A stretch of DNA of 18,482 nucleotides from positions 1-18,482 of the forward strand of contig DPBR01000062.1 of NCBI GenBank assembly GCA_003516865.1, in the 5' to 3' direction. The position numbers were made by a program, and so were the translations under genes. The stretch comes from Oscillospiraceae bacterium. Lineage in GTDB: Bacteria > Bacillota > Clostridia > Oscillospirales > Ruminococcaceae. Below, piece by piece: positions 9,501 to 15,780 of this stretch. Each line of letters opens with the position of its first letter. Positions within the stretch are counted from its first letter, which is position 1. Under the pieces are notes generated by a model that was not told the origin of the DNA, did not search any database, and saw nothing but the letters and a program-made list of their open reading frames with translations.

Positions 9501-9896
9501 GCCGGTCAGGAGGACAAGGCGTTCGGTATGAACGGCATAGTGATTACCAACCCGGATTGCGACATTCCGGCGGCCATGGAGCACGATCTGGCGGGCAAGT
9601 ACATACCTGTACGGCTGAAAAAAAGCGGCGTGGGCGGCTCCCTTGCCAGCTTAGAACAGCTGGGGCTGCTTCAGCGCAAGATCGAAGCGCTGGTGGCGGA
9701 TATGGGCAACGCCCTGCAAAACGGTCAAATCGGCCAGCACCCGGTACAGGCTAAGGACCATGACAAAACCTGCGAATACTGCGATTTTGCCTCGGTTTGC
9801 GCCTTCAAAAAGAGCGTAACCCCGCGCACCTATGACGACCAAACAGACAGCGCCGTGCTGGCAGAACTGGAAAAGGAGGGGGAGAGCCATGCCTAA
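6567..9896 (+). CDS. addB: ATP-dependent helicase/deoxyribonuclease subunit B (AddB)
   Basis: The 1109-residue AddB subunit of the AddAB helicase-nuclease, which resects double-strand breaks and loads RecA in Firmicutes. An N-terminal Walker-A-like GRSGYGKT (residues 7-14) opens the protein, followed by the family pattern LLITPEQYSF. The C-terminal RecB-type nuclease has VVDYKSG with Asp913 and Lys915. Four cysteines expected to hold the 4Fe-4S staple are present: Cys755 in YYNCPYRYFC and Cys1069, Cys1072 and Cys1078 in CEYCDFASVC, with the C-x2-C-x5-C spacing of the B. subtilis enzyme. The start follows AGGAG at 6556-6560. Its stop overlaps the addA start by 8 bases, which fits stoichiometric production of both subunits. 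The length is slightly below the common ~1150 residues, with nothing missing that I can see. Confidence 0.97.
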   Translation: MLQLVFGRSGYGKTEYIRNRIADKIDRGETQVLLITPEQYSFISEYSLLEQLGEARAHAVRCLSFSRLCDECDRLYGADGRKPLTKGGKAILMKTAIDQVRPDLELFEKKGSSAAFVQSMTGIYDEMKSCNLSGAAVYAAADDLDTDILRCKMRDFSRIMTAYEALLGDRFADPANRLTRLYDQIKDQNYFAGQTVFLDGFNGFVAQEYKILERIIAEAKAVYIALDSDSFGTGDGYDLFAYVNETAAILQRIADKAGVPTNALQLGENNRTDYADLRRVEQYIFADQAPEVEIPAEHIRLYAASTVTDACNDLALQIKGLLRCGYRAGEIAVTMRDREKYAPVLASAFEKYGVPYYADERQPVTAQPILVFPMYLMRSVIYGWRSDDLFSLIKTGLTDVSDSPDLHRTENYVYTWGINGAAWKRPFDKSPKGFSGALSDSDRVQLERINALRQSLMEPLLAFQKKVHGATPRQISTALFEAIKAYHADKHLQQLAAGLAQDGASALAEEQGRTWDVLMRILDQLATVLPEKPMALKDYCALYALVTHTEDLGEIPMGLDNVQVGQADRMRFNNPRALFILGANEGEFPQTVTSGGLLSDNERKQLAAHDFKLYSFGEILNLQERYFAYKAVSAPRERLFVTYTATGRADAPSAIVTGIQALFPNLNVEKWNPANGLDLVDTPQNAFELMSGLYDSTDPFFVALRAYFSDEPQYAAVQALAENRTPMIKDTATARKLFGKDMVLSASRIEDYYNCPYRYFCKFGLGAQPRQKAEINPMERGTLIHYVLEKLLSEVGTKQLPDYDRKQITALVDGYIEQYFKEEMGDPSDMPSRFRYNFRRLSKMLVDVVCRLAGEFAESDFEAKAFELPIDVDGAVHSKVIPLQDGGSLRIRGSVDRVDVLEQDGQQFVRVVDYKSGAKAFRLADIVNGLNLQMFLYLFNVCADGSNPYAGVPAGVLYMHAARNVMTVETKSSAEKDIAGQEDKAFGMNGIVITNPDCDIPAAMEHDLAGKYIPVRLKKSGVGGSLASLEQLGLLQRKIEALVADMGNALQNGQIGQHPVQAKDHDKTCEYCDFASVCAFKKSVTPRTYDDQTDSAVLAELEKEGESHA

Positions 9897-12800
9897 GTGG
9901 ACAGATGCCCAGCAGGATGCCATTGACGCACGGGGCGGCAATATCTTAGTGAGCGCCGCTGCCGGCAGCGGCAAGACGGCTGTGCTGATTGAGCGGGTCA
10001 GCAAGTGTATTACCGACCCGGGGCACCCGGTAGACATTGACCGACTGCTGATCGTTACCTTTACCAATGCGGCTGCGGCAGAAATGCGTTCTCGTCTTTC
10101 CGTGCGACTGCGCCAAATTTTGGCGGCTGATCCCGGGAATGCCAACGCTAAGCGCCAGCTGTCCCTGCTCAGCGGTGCGGATATTTGCACCATAGACGCA
10201 TTTTGCCTAAAGCTGGTGCGTGAGAACTTTTTCTCCCTGAATTTGGCGGCGGACTTCCGCCTGCTGGACGAGAATGAAAATGACCGTCTGTTTGAAGAAG
10301 CCATTGATACCGTGCTGACAGAATTCTACGAAGAGGCCGATCCGGAATTTCTGCATCTGACAGAGGCATTCACCACTCCGGACAAGGACAGGGATCTGTT
10401 TGGGCTGATTAAAGAACTGATGCGGTTTATGAATGCCCAAGCCTTTCCCTTTGATTGGTTGGAGCAAGCTGTGGCCGCTTACGATCCGGCAGTGCCGCTG
10501 ATGGATTCGCCTTGGTATCCTGTGCTAAAGCGCCAGGTGGAGGAAATGCTGGAGACTGCCGCTGCCCTTGTGAAACAGTCGGCGGGGCAACTGCCTCCTG
10601 AACCGGCCTACGATAAATATGCAGAGATGCTTGCCGATGATCGGCAACTGATCGCTCACTTGAAAAGTCTGCTGCATAGTGGCTGGGATGCTTTTATGAA
10701 GCAGGGCTTCCCGGTGGCGTTCGCCAATATGCCACGGGTGCGTAAGGATATCGACCCGGAGGTCAAGGCGGTTTTAGCTGCCAATCGTGATATCTATAAA
10801 ACGATTATTACCAAGGATATTAAGACCTTTTTGGTGTCTGACAGTGCCGATTACGCCCAGGATACTGCCGATTTGTACCCCATCTACCGGGCGCTGCTCC
10901 GTGTTGTGCAGGCGGTGGAGCGCCTGGTGCGAGAGAAAAAGGACGAGCTGGGTGGTTACGCTTTCTCAGACATTGAGCATTTTGCGATTGATCTATTGAT
11001 GGAAAAAGCCGCAGACGGTACGGTGCAGGCAACGGCACTGGGCCGCCAGTTGCAAGGGCGCTATGCGGAGATTTTGGTGGACGAGTATCAGGACACCAAC
11101 GAGGCGCAGGATCGGCTTTTTGCCTTTCTATCCAACGGCGGCAACCGGTTCATGGTGGGCGATGTGAAGCAGAGCATTTACCGCTTTCGTCTGGCCATGC
11201 CCCAGATCTTTATGGCAAAGAAAGACAGCTACACCCCTTACAATCGGCTGCACCCGGTGTTCCCGGCAGCCATTACGCTGGATAAAAACTTCCGGAGCCG
11301 CGCCGGTGTGTGCGCTTATGTGAACCAAGTATTCTCTTTGTTTATGACCCGCAGGGTGGGGGAGTTAGACTACACCCAAAGCGAGTATTTGAACCCCTTT
11401 GACAGTACGCCCCCGGACTCTGTGCCCCACGCAGCACTGCATATTTTAGACGCTGCCACCGGCAAGGATCATGTGATGGACGAACCCATGGCGGTGGCGC
11501 GCCTGATCGCAAAGAAGGTGCAAAGCGGCGAGACAGTGCAGGACGGCGACAGCCGGCGACCGCTGCGGTATGGAGATTTTGCTATCTTAATGCGCAGCAT
11601 GCGCGCTCACGCCGGAGATTATGCCCAGGCACTGCAAGATCTGCATATTCCGGTGGTCTGCGACAACGCCACCGGCTTGTTTGAAAATGGCGAAATTCAG
11701 TTGCTGCTTTCTTATTTGCAGGTGATTGACAACCCCATGCAGGATATTCCGTTGTTGGCAGTGCTGTCCTCTCCCATTTACGGCGCTACGGAAGATGAGT
11801 TGGCAGAGATCAAGCTGACTGCCGGTTACGGTCGGTTCTATTCCGCCGTGTTCCACCCGGACAACAGTTGTCGCTCTTGCTGCGCTGCGCTGCGAAAGGA
11901 TCTGTCTTATTACAAAAAACTGGCGGTGACCATGCCGGTTGAGGCGTTTATTCGCCGCCTGATTCGGGATAAGAGTCTGTTTGCGTATATTCGCGCCTTG
12001 GGCGACGGCCAGCAGCGGCAGGAGAATGTGGAGACATTTCTTTCCATTGCCGGGCGTTTCGACCAAAACGGCGGACTGGGGCTGGCTGCGTTCTTGCGCT
12101 ATGTGGACAGTATGATCCGCGGTGACGGCAAAACGGACAGCGCGCCGGTGATCGTTACAGACGAGAACGCAGTCAAAATTATGAGTGTGCACCACTCCAA
12201 GGGGCTGGAATTCCCGGTGTGCATTTTAGCAGGCGCCGGGCGCAAGTACAATATGCAGGATCTGACCGGCAAAATGCTGCTGCCCCCGCAGCTGGGACTG
12301 GCAACCAAGTGCCACCAGGAGGAGGGGTATTTTGATTATCCAACCCTGCCGCTGGAAGTGGTCAAGCGAGAGAGCCGCCTGGCTGCTATGAGCGAGAATT
12401 TGCGCGTGCTGTATGTGGCCATGACGCGCGCCAAAAGCCAGTTTATCTCCTTTGCCAGCGTGCGTAGCTTGGAAAGCCGAGTCAAGACTCTGGCTGCCTA
12501 TATGCAGCAGGGCAAGCCCCTGCCGCATTTGTGCTCCAAATTGCTGTACGATAGCGATTTTCTCTTGATGTCGGCGCTGTGCCACCCGGACGGCGGCGCC
12601 CTGCGAGAGATGGCGACGGTGGAGGTGCCGGTGCACCCGGCTGACTTTGCCCTGCAAGTGGTGTTCCACACCCCGGAGACAGAAGCGCCGGTGCAGACGG
12701 CAGAAAGGGAAACGGTGGCGGATCCACGCATCGTTGCGCAGATCCGGAAAAAGCTGGATTATACTTATCCTTATGCGGCACTGTCAAAAGTCAGTGGCAA

Positions 12801-13386
12801 GCGCAACGCTTCCGCACTGGATGAGGCTGTGTTTGCCGGTTCGTATGTTGCCCGGTCCGTGCCGGCCTTTTTGCAGCCGGACGGCCTGACCCCGGCCGAG
12901 AAGGGTACAGCCATGCACACCTTTATGCAGTATTGCGACTACGCCGCCGCGCGCGCCGATTTAGAGCAGGAGATCGCCCGGGTGCAAAGTGCCGGGTATC
13001 TGCGACCGGAGGAGGCGCACACCTTGGATCGGCAAAAGCTGACTGCTTTCTTTACCGGCCCATTTGGTGCCCGGGTGTTTGGCGCCAAGGCGGTTTACCG
13101 AGAGCTGAAAGTGGCGTCATTCCTGCCGGTGCGCGCGCTGGAACAGGTGGACGCAGATGATCCGGTCTTTGTACAGGGCATTGCGGACTGCGTGTTTGAG
13201 GAGCCGGAGGGTTTGGTGCTGCTGGATTATAAAACCGACCGGGTGAAAACGGAACAAGAACTGCTGGCGCGCTACCGGCAGCAGCTGATGTTTTATAAAA
13301 CCGCGGTGGCTCGCACCCTGCAAAAACCGGTGCACGCGGTGTATTTGTATTCGTTTTGTTTGTCCAAGCCCTGCGAATATAAATAA
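9889..13386 (+). CDS. addA: ATP-dependent helicase/nuclease subunit A (AddA)
   Basis: The 1165-residue AddA subunit, the SF1A helicase motor and 5'-strand nuclease partner of AddB. Motifs in order: Q motif WTDAQQDAI, Walker A SAAAGSGKT (Lys29-Thr30), motif Ia DICTIDAFC, Walker B LVDEYQDTN (Asp398-Glu399), motif III GDVKQSIYRFR (Gln428), motif V MSVHHSKGLEFP (765-776) and motif VI YVAMTRAK (Arg847). The C-terminal RecB-type nuclease has GTAMHTFMQ with His1010 and LLDYKTD with Asp1113 and Lys1115. The ATG at 9889 is chosen because it sits 8 bases inside the addB end and is preceded by a strong AGGAGGGGGAG; an in-frame ATG at 9832 would add 19 unrelated residues. It is the last gene of the long left operon. 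The stop is followed by an AT-rich gap without a strong terminator. Confidence 0.97.
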   Translation: MPKWTDAQQDAIDARGGNILVSAAAGSGKTAVLIERVSKCITDPGHPVDIDRLLIVTFTNAAAAEMRSRLSVRLRQILAADPGNANAKRQLSLLSGADICTIDAFCLKLVRENFFSLNLAADFRLLDENENDRLFEEAIDTVLTEFYEEADPEFLHLTEAFTTPDKDRDLFGLIKELMRFMNAQAFPFDWLEQAVAAYDPAVPLMDSPWYPVLKRQVEEMLETAAALVKQSAGQLPPEPAYDKYAEMLADDRQLIAHLKSLLHSGWDAFMKQGFPVAFANMPRVRKDIDPEVKAVLAANRDIYKTIITKDIKTFLVSDSADYAQDTADLYPIYRALLRVVQAVERLVREKKDELGGYAFSDIEHFAIDLLMEKAADGTVQATALGRQLQGRYAEILVDEYQDTNEAQDRLFAFLSNGGNRFMVGDVKQSIYRFRLAMPQIFMAKKDSYTPYNRLHPVFPAAITLDKNFRSRAGVCAYVNQVFSLFMTRRVGELDYTQSEYLNPFDSTPPDSVPHAALHILDAATGKDHVMDEPMAVARLIAKKVQSGETVQDGDSRRPLRYGDFAILMRSMRAHAGDYAQALQDLHIPVVCDNATGLFENGEIQLLLSYLQVIDNPMQDIPLLAVLSSPIYGATEDELAEIKLTAGYGRFYSAVFHPDNSCRSCCAALRKDLSYYKKLAVTMPVEAFIRRLIRDKSLFAYIRALGDGQQRQENVETFLSIAGRFDQNGGLGLAAFLRYVDSMIRGDGKTDSAPVIVTDENAVKIMSVHHSKGLEFPVCILAGAGRKYNMQDLTGKMLLPPQLGLATKCHQEEGYFDYPTLPLEVVKRESRLAAMSENLRVLYVAMTRAKSQFISFASVRSLESRVKTLAAYMQQGKPLPHLCSKLLYDSDFLLMSALCHPDGGALREMATVEVPVHPADFALQVVFHTPETEAPVQTAERETVADPRIVAQIRKKLDYTYPYAALSKVSGKRNASALDEAVFAGSYVARSVPAFLQPDGLTPAEKGTAMHTFMQYCDYAAARADLEQEIARVQSAGYLRPEEAHTLDRQKLTAFFTGPFGARVFGAKAVYRELKVASFLPVRALEQVDADDPVFVQGIADCVFEEPEGLVLLDYKTDRVKTEQELLARYRQQLMFYKTAVARTLQKPVHAVYLYSFCLSKPCEYK

Positions 13387-13392
13387 ATTAAA

Positions 13393-13408
13393 AAAATGCT
13401 TGCATTTT
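13393..13408. repeat. Short inverted repeat AAAATGC-TT-GCATTTT
   Basis: A perfect 7-base inverted repeat (13393-13399 and 13402-13408) with a 2-base centre lies 6 bases after the addA stop and covers the -35 region proposed for rpmE. It is too short and AT-rich for a convincing terminator. It could be a regulator site or chance. Confidence 0.35.
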
Positions 13409-13428
13409 GCTACAAGATGTGGTACTAT
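13400..13428 (+). promoter_or_regulatory. Probable housekeeping promoter of rpmE
   Basis: TTGCAT (13400-13405) and TACTAT (13423-13428) are separated by 17 bases and lie about 40 bases before the L31 start. Neither hexamer is perfect, but the spacing is ideal, and rpmE ends in its own terminator, which fits an independent transcript. Readthrough from addA may also contribute. Confidence 0.5.
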
Positions 13429-13467
13429 ATCAAAGCATTATGACTAATTGGTAAAGAGGTGACAGTA

Positions 13468-13671
13468 ATGAAGGACGCAATTCATCCCAACTACGATACT
13501 TGCACAGTAAAGTGTGCCTGCGGCGCTACTTTTGAGACTAAGAGCACAAAGGGCGATATGAAAGTCGATATCTGTTCCAAATGCCATCCGTTCTATACCG
13601 GCAAACAGAAGCTGGTGGACACCGGCGGCCGTGTAGACAGATTCAACAAGAGATTCGCTAAGAAGGGCTAA
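13468..13671 (+). CDS. rpmE: Large ribosomal subunit protein L31 (zinc-binding form)
   Basis: A 67-residue bL31, a small surface protein of the 50S subunit at the intersubunit bridge. It opens with the typical MKDAIHPNY and carries GDMKVDICSKCHPFYTGKQK. The zinc-ribbon cysteines are all present (Cys16, Cys18, Cys36, Cys39), so this is the C+ type that requires zinc, not the zinc-independent paralogue (YtiA/RpmE2-type) used under zinc starvation. The ATG at 13468 is chosen over the in-frame GTG at 13459 because AAGAGGTGA ends 6-7 bases before it and the family begins at this methionine. It appears to be monocistronic, with its own promoter and terminator. Confidence 0.97.
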   Translation: MKDAIHPNYDTCTVKCACGATFETKSTKGDMKVDICSKCHPFYTGKQKLVDTGGRVDRFNKRFAKKG

Positions 13672-13683
13672 TCAAGTAAAGAC

Positions 13684-13711
13684 GGGCAACGCTTGGGCGT
13701 TGCCCTTTTTT
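13684..13711 (+). terminator. Rho-independent terminator of rpmE
   Basis: A perfect 9-bp GC-rich stem, GGGCAACGC (13684-13692) with GCGTTGCCC (13697-13705), a TTGG loop and six T residues at 13706-13711. It begins 12 bases after the rpmE stop and ends 13 bases before the yigZ start. Confidence 0.95.
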
Positions 13712-13724
13712 CGTAGGTGATGGT

Positions 13725-14345
13725 ATGGAAAAGCCATATAAAACCATATTAGAGCCGGCAGAAGACGAGTTTGTGGAGAAGAAATCTCGCTTTATCGCTT
13801 ACACTTCGCCGGTGCATACGGTAGAGGAGGCCAACGCCTTTATCGCCGGTATTCGCCAACGGCATTGGGACGCTACCCATAATGTGCCTGCTTTTGTGCT
13901 GCGCTCCGGCGTGCAGCGTTCCTCGGATGACGGTGAGCCGGGCGGTACTGCCGGTATGCCGGTGCTGGATGTACTCTTGAAAAGCGGTGTGCAGGATGTG
14001 TGCGTGGTGGTGACCCGGTATTTTGGTGGCATCCTCCTGGGTGCCGGTGGACTGGTGCGCGCCTATTCTCACGCCTGTTCTTTGGCGCTGGAGGCTGCCG
14101 GTGTGGTGACCATGGCGCCTTGCGCCGCCATGGAGTTGACGGTGGATTATAGCTACTATGAGCGGGTGAACAACCTGCTGGCCGACCACGGCGCGCGGGT
14201 GCAAAACGCGGACTTTGGCGCAGCGGTCACCCTGGCCTATACCATGGAGATAACACGGCTCCCGGCCTTTGCAGCGGCTTTGACGGAGCTGTCCGGCGGC
14301 AAGTATGCGCCAACGCAGACCGGCAGTCTGTTTGCCCCTGTATAA
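13725..14345 (+). CDS. yigZ: YigZ / IMPACT family protein
   Basis: A 206-residue protein of the YigZ (IMPACT, UPF0029) family. The N-terminal domain has the signature KKSRFIAYTSPV (19-30), then AFVLRSG, SSDDGEPGGTAGMPVLDVL (67-83) and VTRYFGGILLGAGGLVRAYS (96-115). The C-terminal ~70 residues form the ferredoxin-like DUF1949 domain. Family members are linked to translation regulation and nucleic-acid binding, but the bacterial role is not settled. The ATG at 13725 sits 13 bases after the rpmE terminator and no separate promoter is evident, so expression may depend on partial readthrough or a promoter inside rpmE. The length is normal and no disruption is seen. Confidence 0.93.
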   Translation: MEKPYKTILEPAEDEFVEKKSRFIAYTSPVHTVEEANAFIAGIRQRHWDATHNVPAFVLRSGVQRSSDDGEPGGTAGMPVLDVLLKSGVQDVCVVVTRYFGGILLGAGGLVRAYSHACSLALEAAGVVTMAPCAAMELTVDYSYYERVNNLLADHGARVQNADFGAAVTLAYTMEITRLPAFAAALTELSGGKYAPTQTGSLFAPV

Positions 14346-14352
14346 AAATACC

Positions 14353-14388
14353 AAAACCTGCCAACACTCTTTTTGAAAGGCAGGTTTT
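14353..14388 (+). terminator. Hairpin between yigZ and spoIIR (terminator or translation-masking structure)
   Basis: AAAACCTGCC (14353-14362) pairs perfectly with GGCAGGTTTT (14379-14388) around a 16-base loop. It starts 8 bases after the yigZ stop. The A/T ends with a GC core suggest an intrinsic terminator, though T residues after the stem are few. The right arm ends 5 bases before the spoIIR ATG and includes its only AGG ribosome-binding-site-like sequence. Confidence 0.65.
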
Positions 14389-14393
14389 CTTAT

Positions 14394-14987
14394 ATGAAAA
14401 AACTATACTTATTTTCCGCATTATTTCTCTCTTTTTGCTTGTTTGCCGCCTGCTTCGCCCCGCTGGTGGAGACCGGTGAGCGGGTGAGCGAGGATGTGTT
14501 TCGCCTGCATATTTTGGCCAATTCCGACACCAAGGCGGACCAGGACTTAAAGCTGCTGGTGCGGGACGATGTGCTGCAGGCTTGCACTTTCTTCTCCGAC
14601 TGCCAATCGGTAACGGAAGCCCAACAGGCGACGGAGAACAACTTGCAGCGCATTACGGAGATCGCTCGGCAGCGGATTCGGCAGGAGGGCTACAATTATC
14701 AAGTCACCGCCCGAGTCGTGCGGGAGTATTTCAATACGCGGGTGTATGAGAATGTGACTTTACCCGCCGGGTATTATAACGCCCTTAAGATTGAGATTGG
14801 CGCAGGGGCGGGGCATAACTGGTGGTGCGTGCTGTTTCCGGCAGTGTGCCTGTCTGCTTGCACCAAGGAGGATCTGTCCGCTTATCTTGACGAGGACGAG
14901 GTGCGTTTGATCGAGAACAGCGACGGTTATGCCGTGCGGTTCAAAGCAATTGAAATTTACCAAAAAATCAAAGAAAATTTGCAATAA
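14394..14987 (+). CDS. spoIIR: Stage II sporulation protein R
   Basis: A 197-residue SpoIIR, the protein made in the forespore under sigma-F and exported to the intermembrane space. There it triggers the SpoIIGA protease to process pro-sigma-E in the mother cell. A basic MKK start and a hydrophobic run to about residue 24 form the export signal. Family signatures are FRLHILANSDTKADQDLKL and VRDDVL, and further on HNWWCVLFPAVCLS. The ATG at 14394 gives a normal signal peptide. A TTG at 14373 would put seven polar or basic residues in front and would start inside the hairpin loop, so it is rejected. I could not find a sigma-F-type promoter in the preceding 150 bases. Its presence indicates an endospore-forming lineage. 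Confidence 0.95.
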   Translation: MKKLYLFSALFLSFCLFAACFAPLVETGERVSEDVFRLHILANSDTKADQDLKLLVRDDVLQACTFFSDCQSVTEAQQATENNLQRITEIARQRIRQEGYNYQVTARVVREYFNTRVYENVTLPAGYYNALKIEIGAGAGHNWWCVLFPAVCLSACTKEDLSAYLDEDEVRLIENSDGYAVRFKAIEIYQKIKENLQ

Positions 14988-14991
14988 TACC

Positions 14992-15020
14992 TTGACATTT
15001 TCGGCGGAATATTCTATTAT
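14992..15020 (+). promoter_or_regulatory. Strong sigma-A-type promoter of tRNA-Leu
   Basis: A perfect TTGACA (14992-14997) is followed after exactly 17 bases by TATTAT (15015-15020), one base from the TATAAT consensus. Transcription would start near 15027, a few bases before the mature tRNA 5' end at 15034. The -35 box begins 5 bases after the spoIIR stop. Confidence 0.92.
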
Positions 15021-15033
15021 ATTAGGGCTATGT

Positions 15034-15120
15034 GCTGGTATGGCGAAATCGGCAGACGCAAGGGACTTAAAATCCCTCGGTGGCAACACCGTACCGGTTC
15101 AAGTCCGGTCATCAGCACCA
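15034..15120 (+). tRNA. tRNA-Leu (anticodon UAA)
   Basis: An 87-base class II tRNA with genome-encoded CCA (15118-15120). D-arm GCG...CGC with GGCAGA; anticodon stem AGGGA/TCCCT around loop CTTAAAA with anticodon TAA at 15068-15070; long variable arm CGGTG-GCAA-CACCG, which is typical of Leu; T-arm ACCGG-TTCAAGT-CCGGT. The acceptor arms GCTGGTA and CATCAGC pair with one G-U wobble (5:68) and an A-C mismatch at 7:66. It decodes UUA and, by wobble, UUG. Confidence 0.96.
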
Positions 15121-15137
15121 GGCAGCGCAACGCTGCC
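15121..15137 (+). repeat. Hairpin directly abutting the tRNA 3' end
   Basis: GGCAGCG (15121-15127) pairs perfectly with CGCTGCC (15131-15137) across a CAA loop, starting on the base after CCA. No T tract follows, so it is not a terminator by itself. It may guide 3' processing or protect the precursor. Confidence 0.6.
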
Positions 15138-15144
15138 CCCAAAA

Positions 15145-15177
15145 CGCCCCCTAGTTTCTTCTGGGGGCGAGTTTTTT
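15145..15177 (+). terminator. Rho-independent terminator of the tRNA-Leu transcript
   Basis: CGCCCCC (15145-15151) pairs with GGGGGCG (15163-15169) across an 11-base loop, followed by six T residues at 15172-15177. It ends the tRNA unit. Confidence 0.9.
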
Positions 15178-15299
15178 GCCCGTTAACGGACTTATCGTTC
15201 GGCTTCGGTATTATGACGGCGTGACCGGCGGCTAATTTCGCCATCAACAAGCTCTGAAACTCTTTTCGGAAAGAAATTTTTATTCGTCAAGGAGCAATT
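15178..15299. other. Intergenic gap with possible sequence junction
   Basis: No gene, RNA or convincing promoter is seen in these ~120 bases between the tRNA terminator and the ribosome binding site AAGGAG (15289-15294) of the membrane protein gene. Codon choice of the flanking genes changes across this gap, so it is the likeliest position of a junction. Confidence 0.5.
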
Positions 15300-15734
15300 A
15301 TGAACTGGTTTAATGTTTACGGTTTAATTTTTGTCGCGGTAATAATGATACCGAACATTATCTTTGCAGTAAAATGCAAGGACGGCTTTGACAACAAGTG
15401 GAAAAACAAGGTCGTCGAAATCTCAGAGCAGGCGGGAAGATTTGGCTGCTTTGGATTTATGATTTTCAATATCCCCGGTACATATTACGGCTGGTGGTTT
15501 GAGGGCGCACTGCCGATTTATCTCGTCGTAAGTTCCGTTCTTGTGGCAGCTTATTGTCTGATTTGGGCGATTTGCTTCAAAAAAAGCAGCATTTTCAGAG
15601 CGCTTGCTCTGTCGATAATTCCCTCTGTTCTGTTTTTGTTCAACGGAATTGCAATCGGTTCTGTTTTATTAACGATTTTCGCCGTGATTTTCGCGCCGTG
15701 CCATATTCTTATTTCGTTCAAAAACGCTGTATAA
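15300..15734 (+). CDS. Small polytopic membrane protein of unknown function
   Basis: A 144-residue protein with about five hydrophobic segments, at roughly 5-24, 48-66, 71-93, 99-115 and 119-140. A charged loop KCKDGFDNKWKNK lies between the first two. The motifs GRFGCFGFMIFNIPG and FAPCHILISFKNA look like conserved features of an uncharacterised clostridial membrane protein family, but I cannot name a function. The start is well supported by AAGGAG 5 bases upstream. Codon use (ATA, GGA, AGA, TTA) is more AT-rich than in genes left of the tRNA. It is transcribed towards the methionine operon and shares a bidirectional terminator with it. No promoter is evident upstream. Confidence 0.8.
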   Translation: MNWFNVYGLIFVAVIMIPNIIFAVKCKDGFDNKWKNKVVEISEQAGRFGCFGFMIFNIPGTYYGWWFEGALPIYLVVSSVLVAAYCLIWAICFKKSSIFRALALSIIPSVLFLFNGIAIGSVLLTIFAVIFAPCHILISFKNAV

Positions 15735-15751
15735 TCTGTGTTATTTTACAC

Positions 15752-15777
15752 AAAAACCCCGAAAAATCGGGGTTTTT
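15752..15777. terminator. Bidirectional rho-independent terminator between convergent genes
   Basis: AAAAACCCCGA (15752-15762) and TCGGGGTTTTT (15767-15777) form a perfect 11-bp inverted repeat with an AAAA loop. The A tract becomes a T tract on the other strand, so it can end both the + strand membrane protein transcript and the - strand metF operon, whose last stop is 4 bases away. Confidence 0.92.
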
Positions 15778-15780
15778 CTT

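Noticed and set aside
9832..9888. Upstream ATG start for addA
   Set aside because: The added residues are not like AddA; a strong ribosome binding site directly precedes the ATG at 9889.
14394..14465. SpoIIR as a lipoprotein (LFAAC near residue 20)
   Set aside because: The -3 position is Phe rather than a typical lipobox residue, and SpoIIR is known as a secreted protein; a plain export signal is enough.
15034..15120. tRNA-Leu as an attachment site of an integrated element
   Set aside because: No integrase, no repeat of the tRNA 3' end within the window, and the following genes are metabolic rather than mobile.
14929..15224. Two short + frames across the tRNA-Leu gene and its terminator
   Set aside because: They translate tRNA and hairpin sequence; the tRNA structure and promoter explain the region.
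15155..15235. Open stretch ending in a TAA at 15233, possibly the tail of a truncated gene at the suspected junction
   Set aside because: Only about 26 codons, partly made of terminator sequence, and no recognisable protein end; no better than chance.
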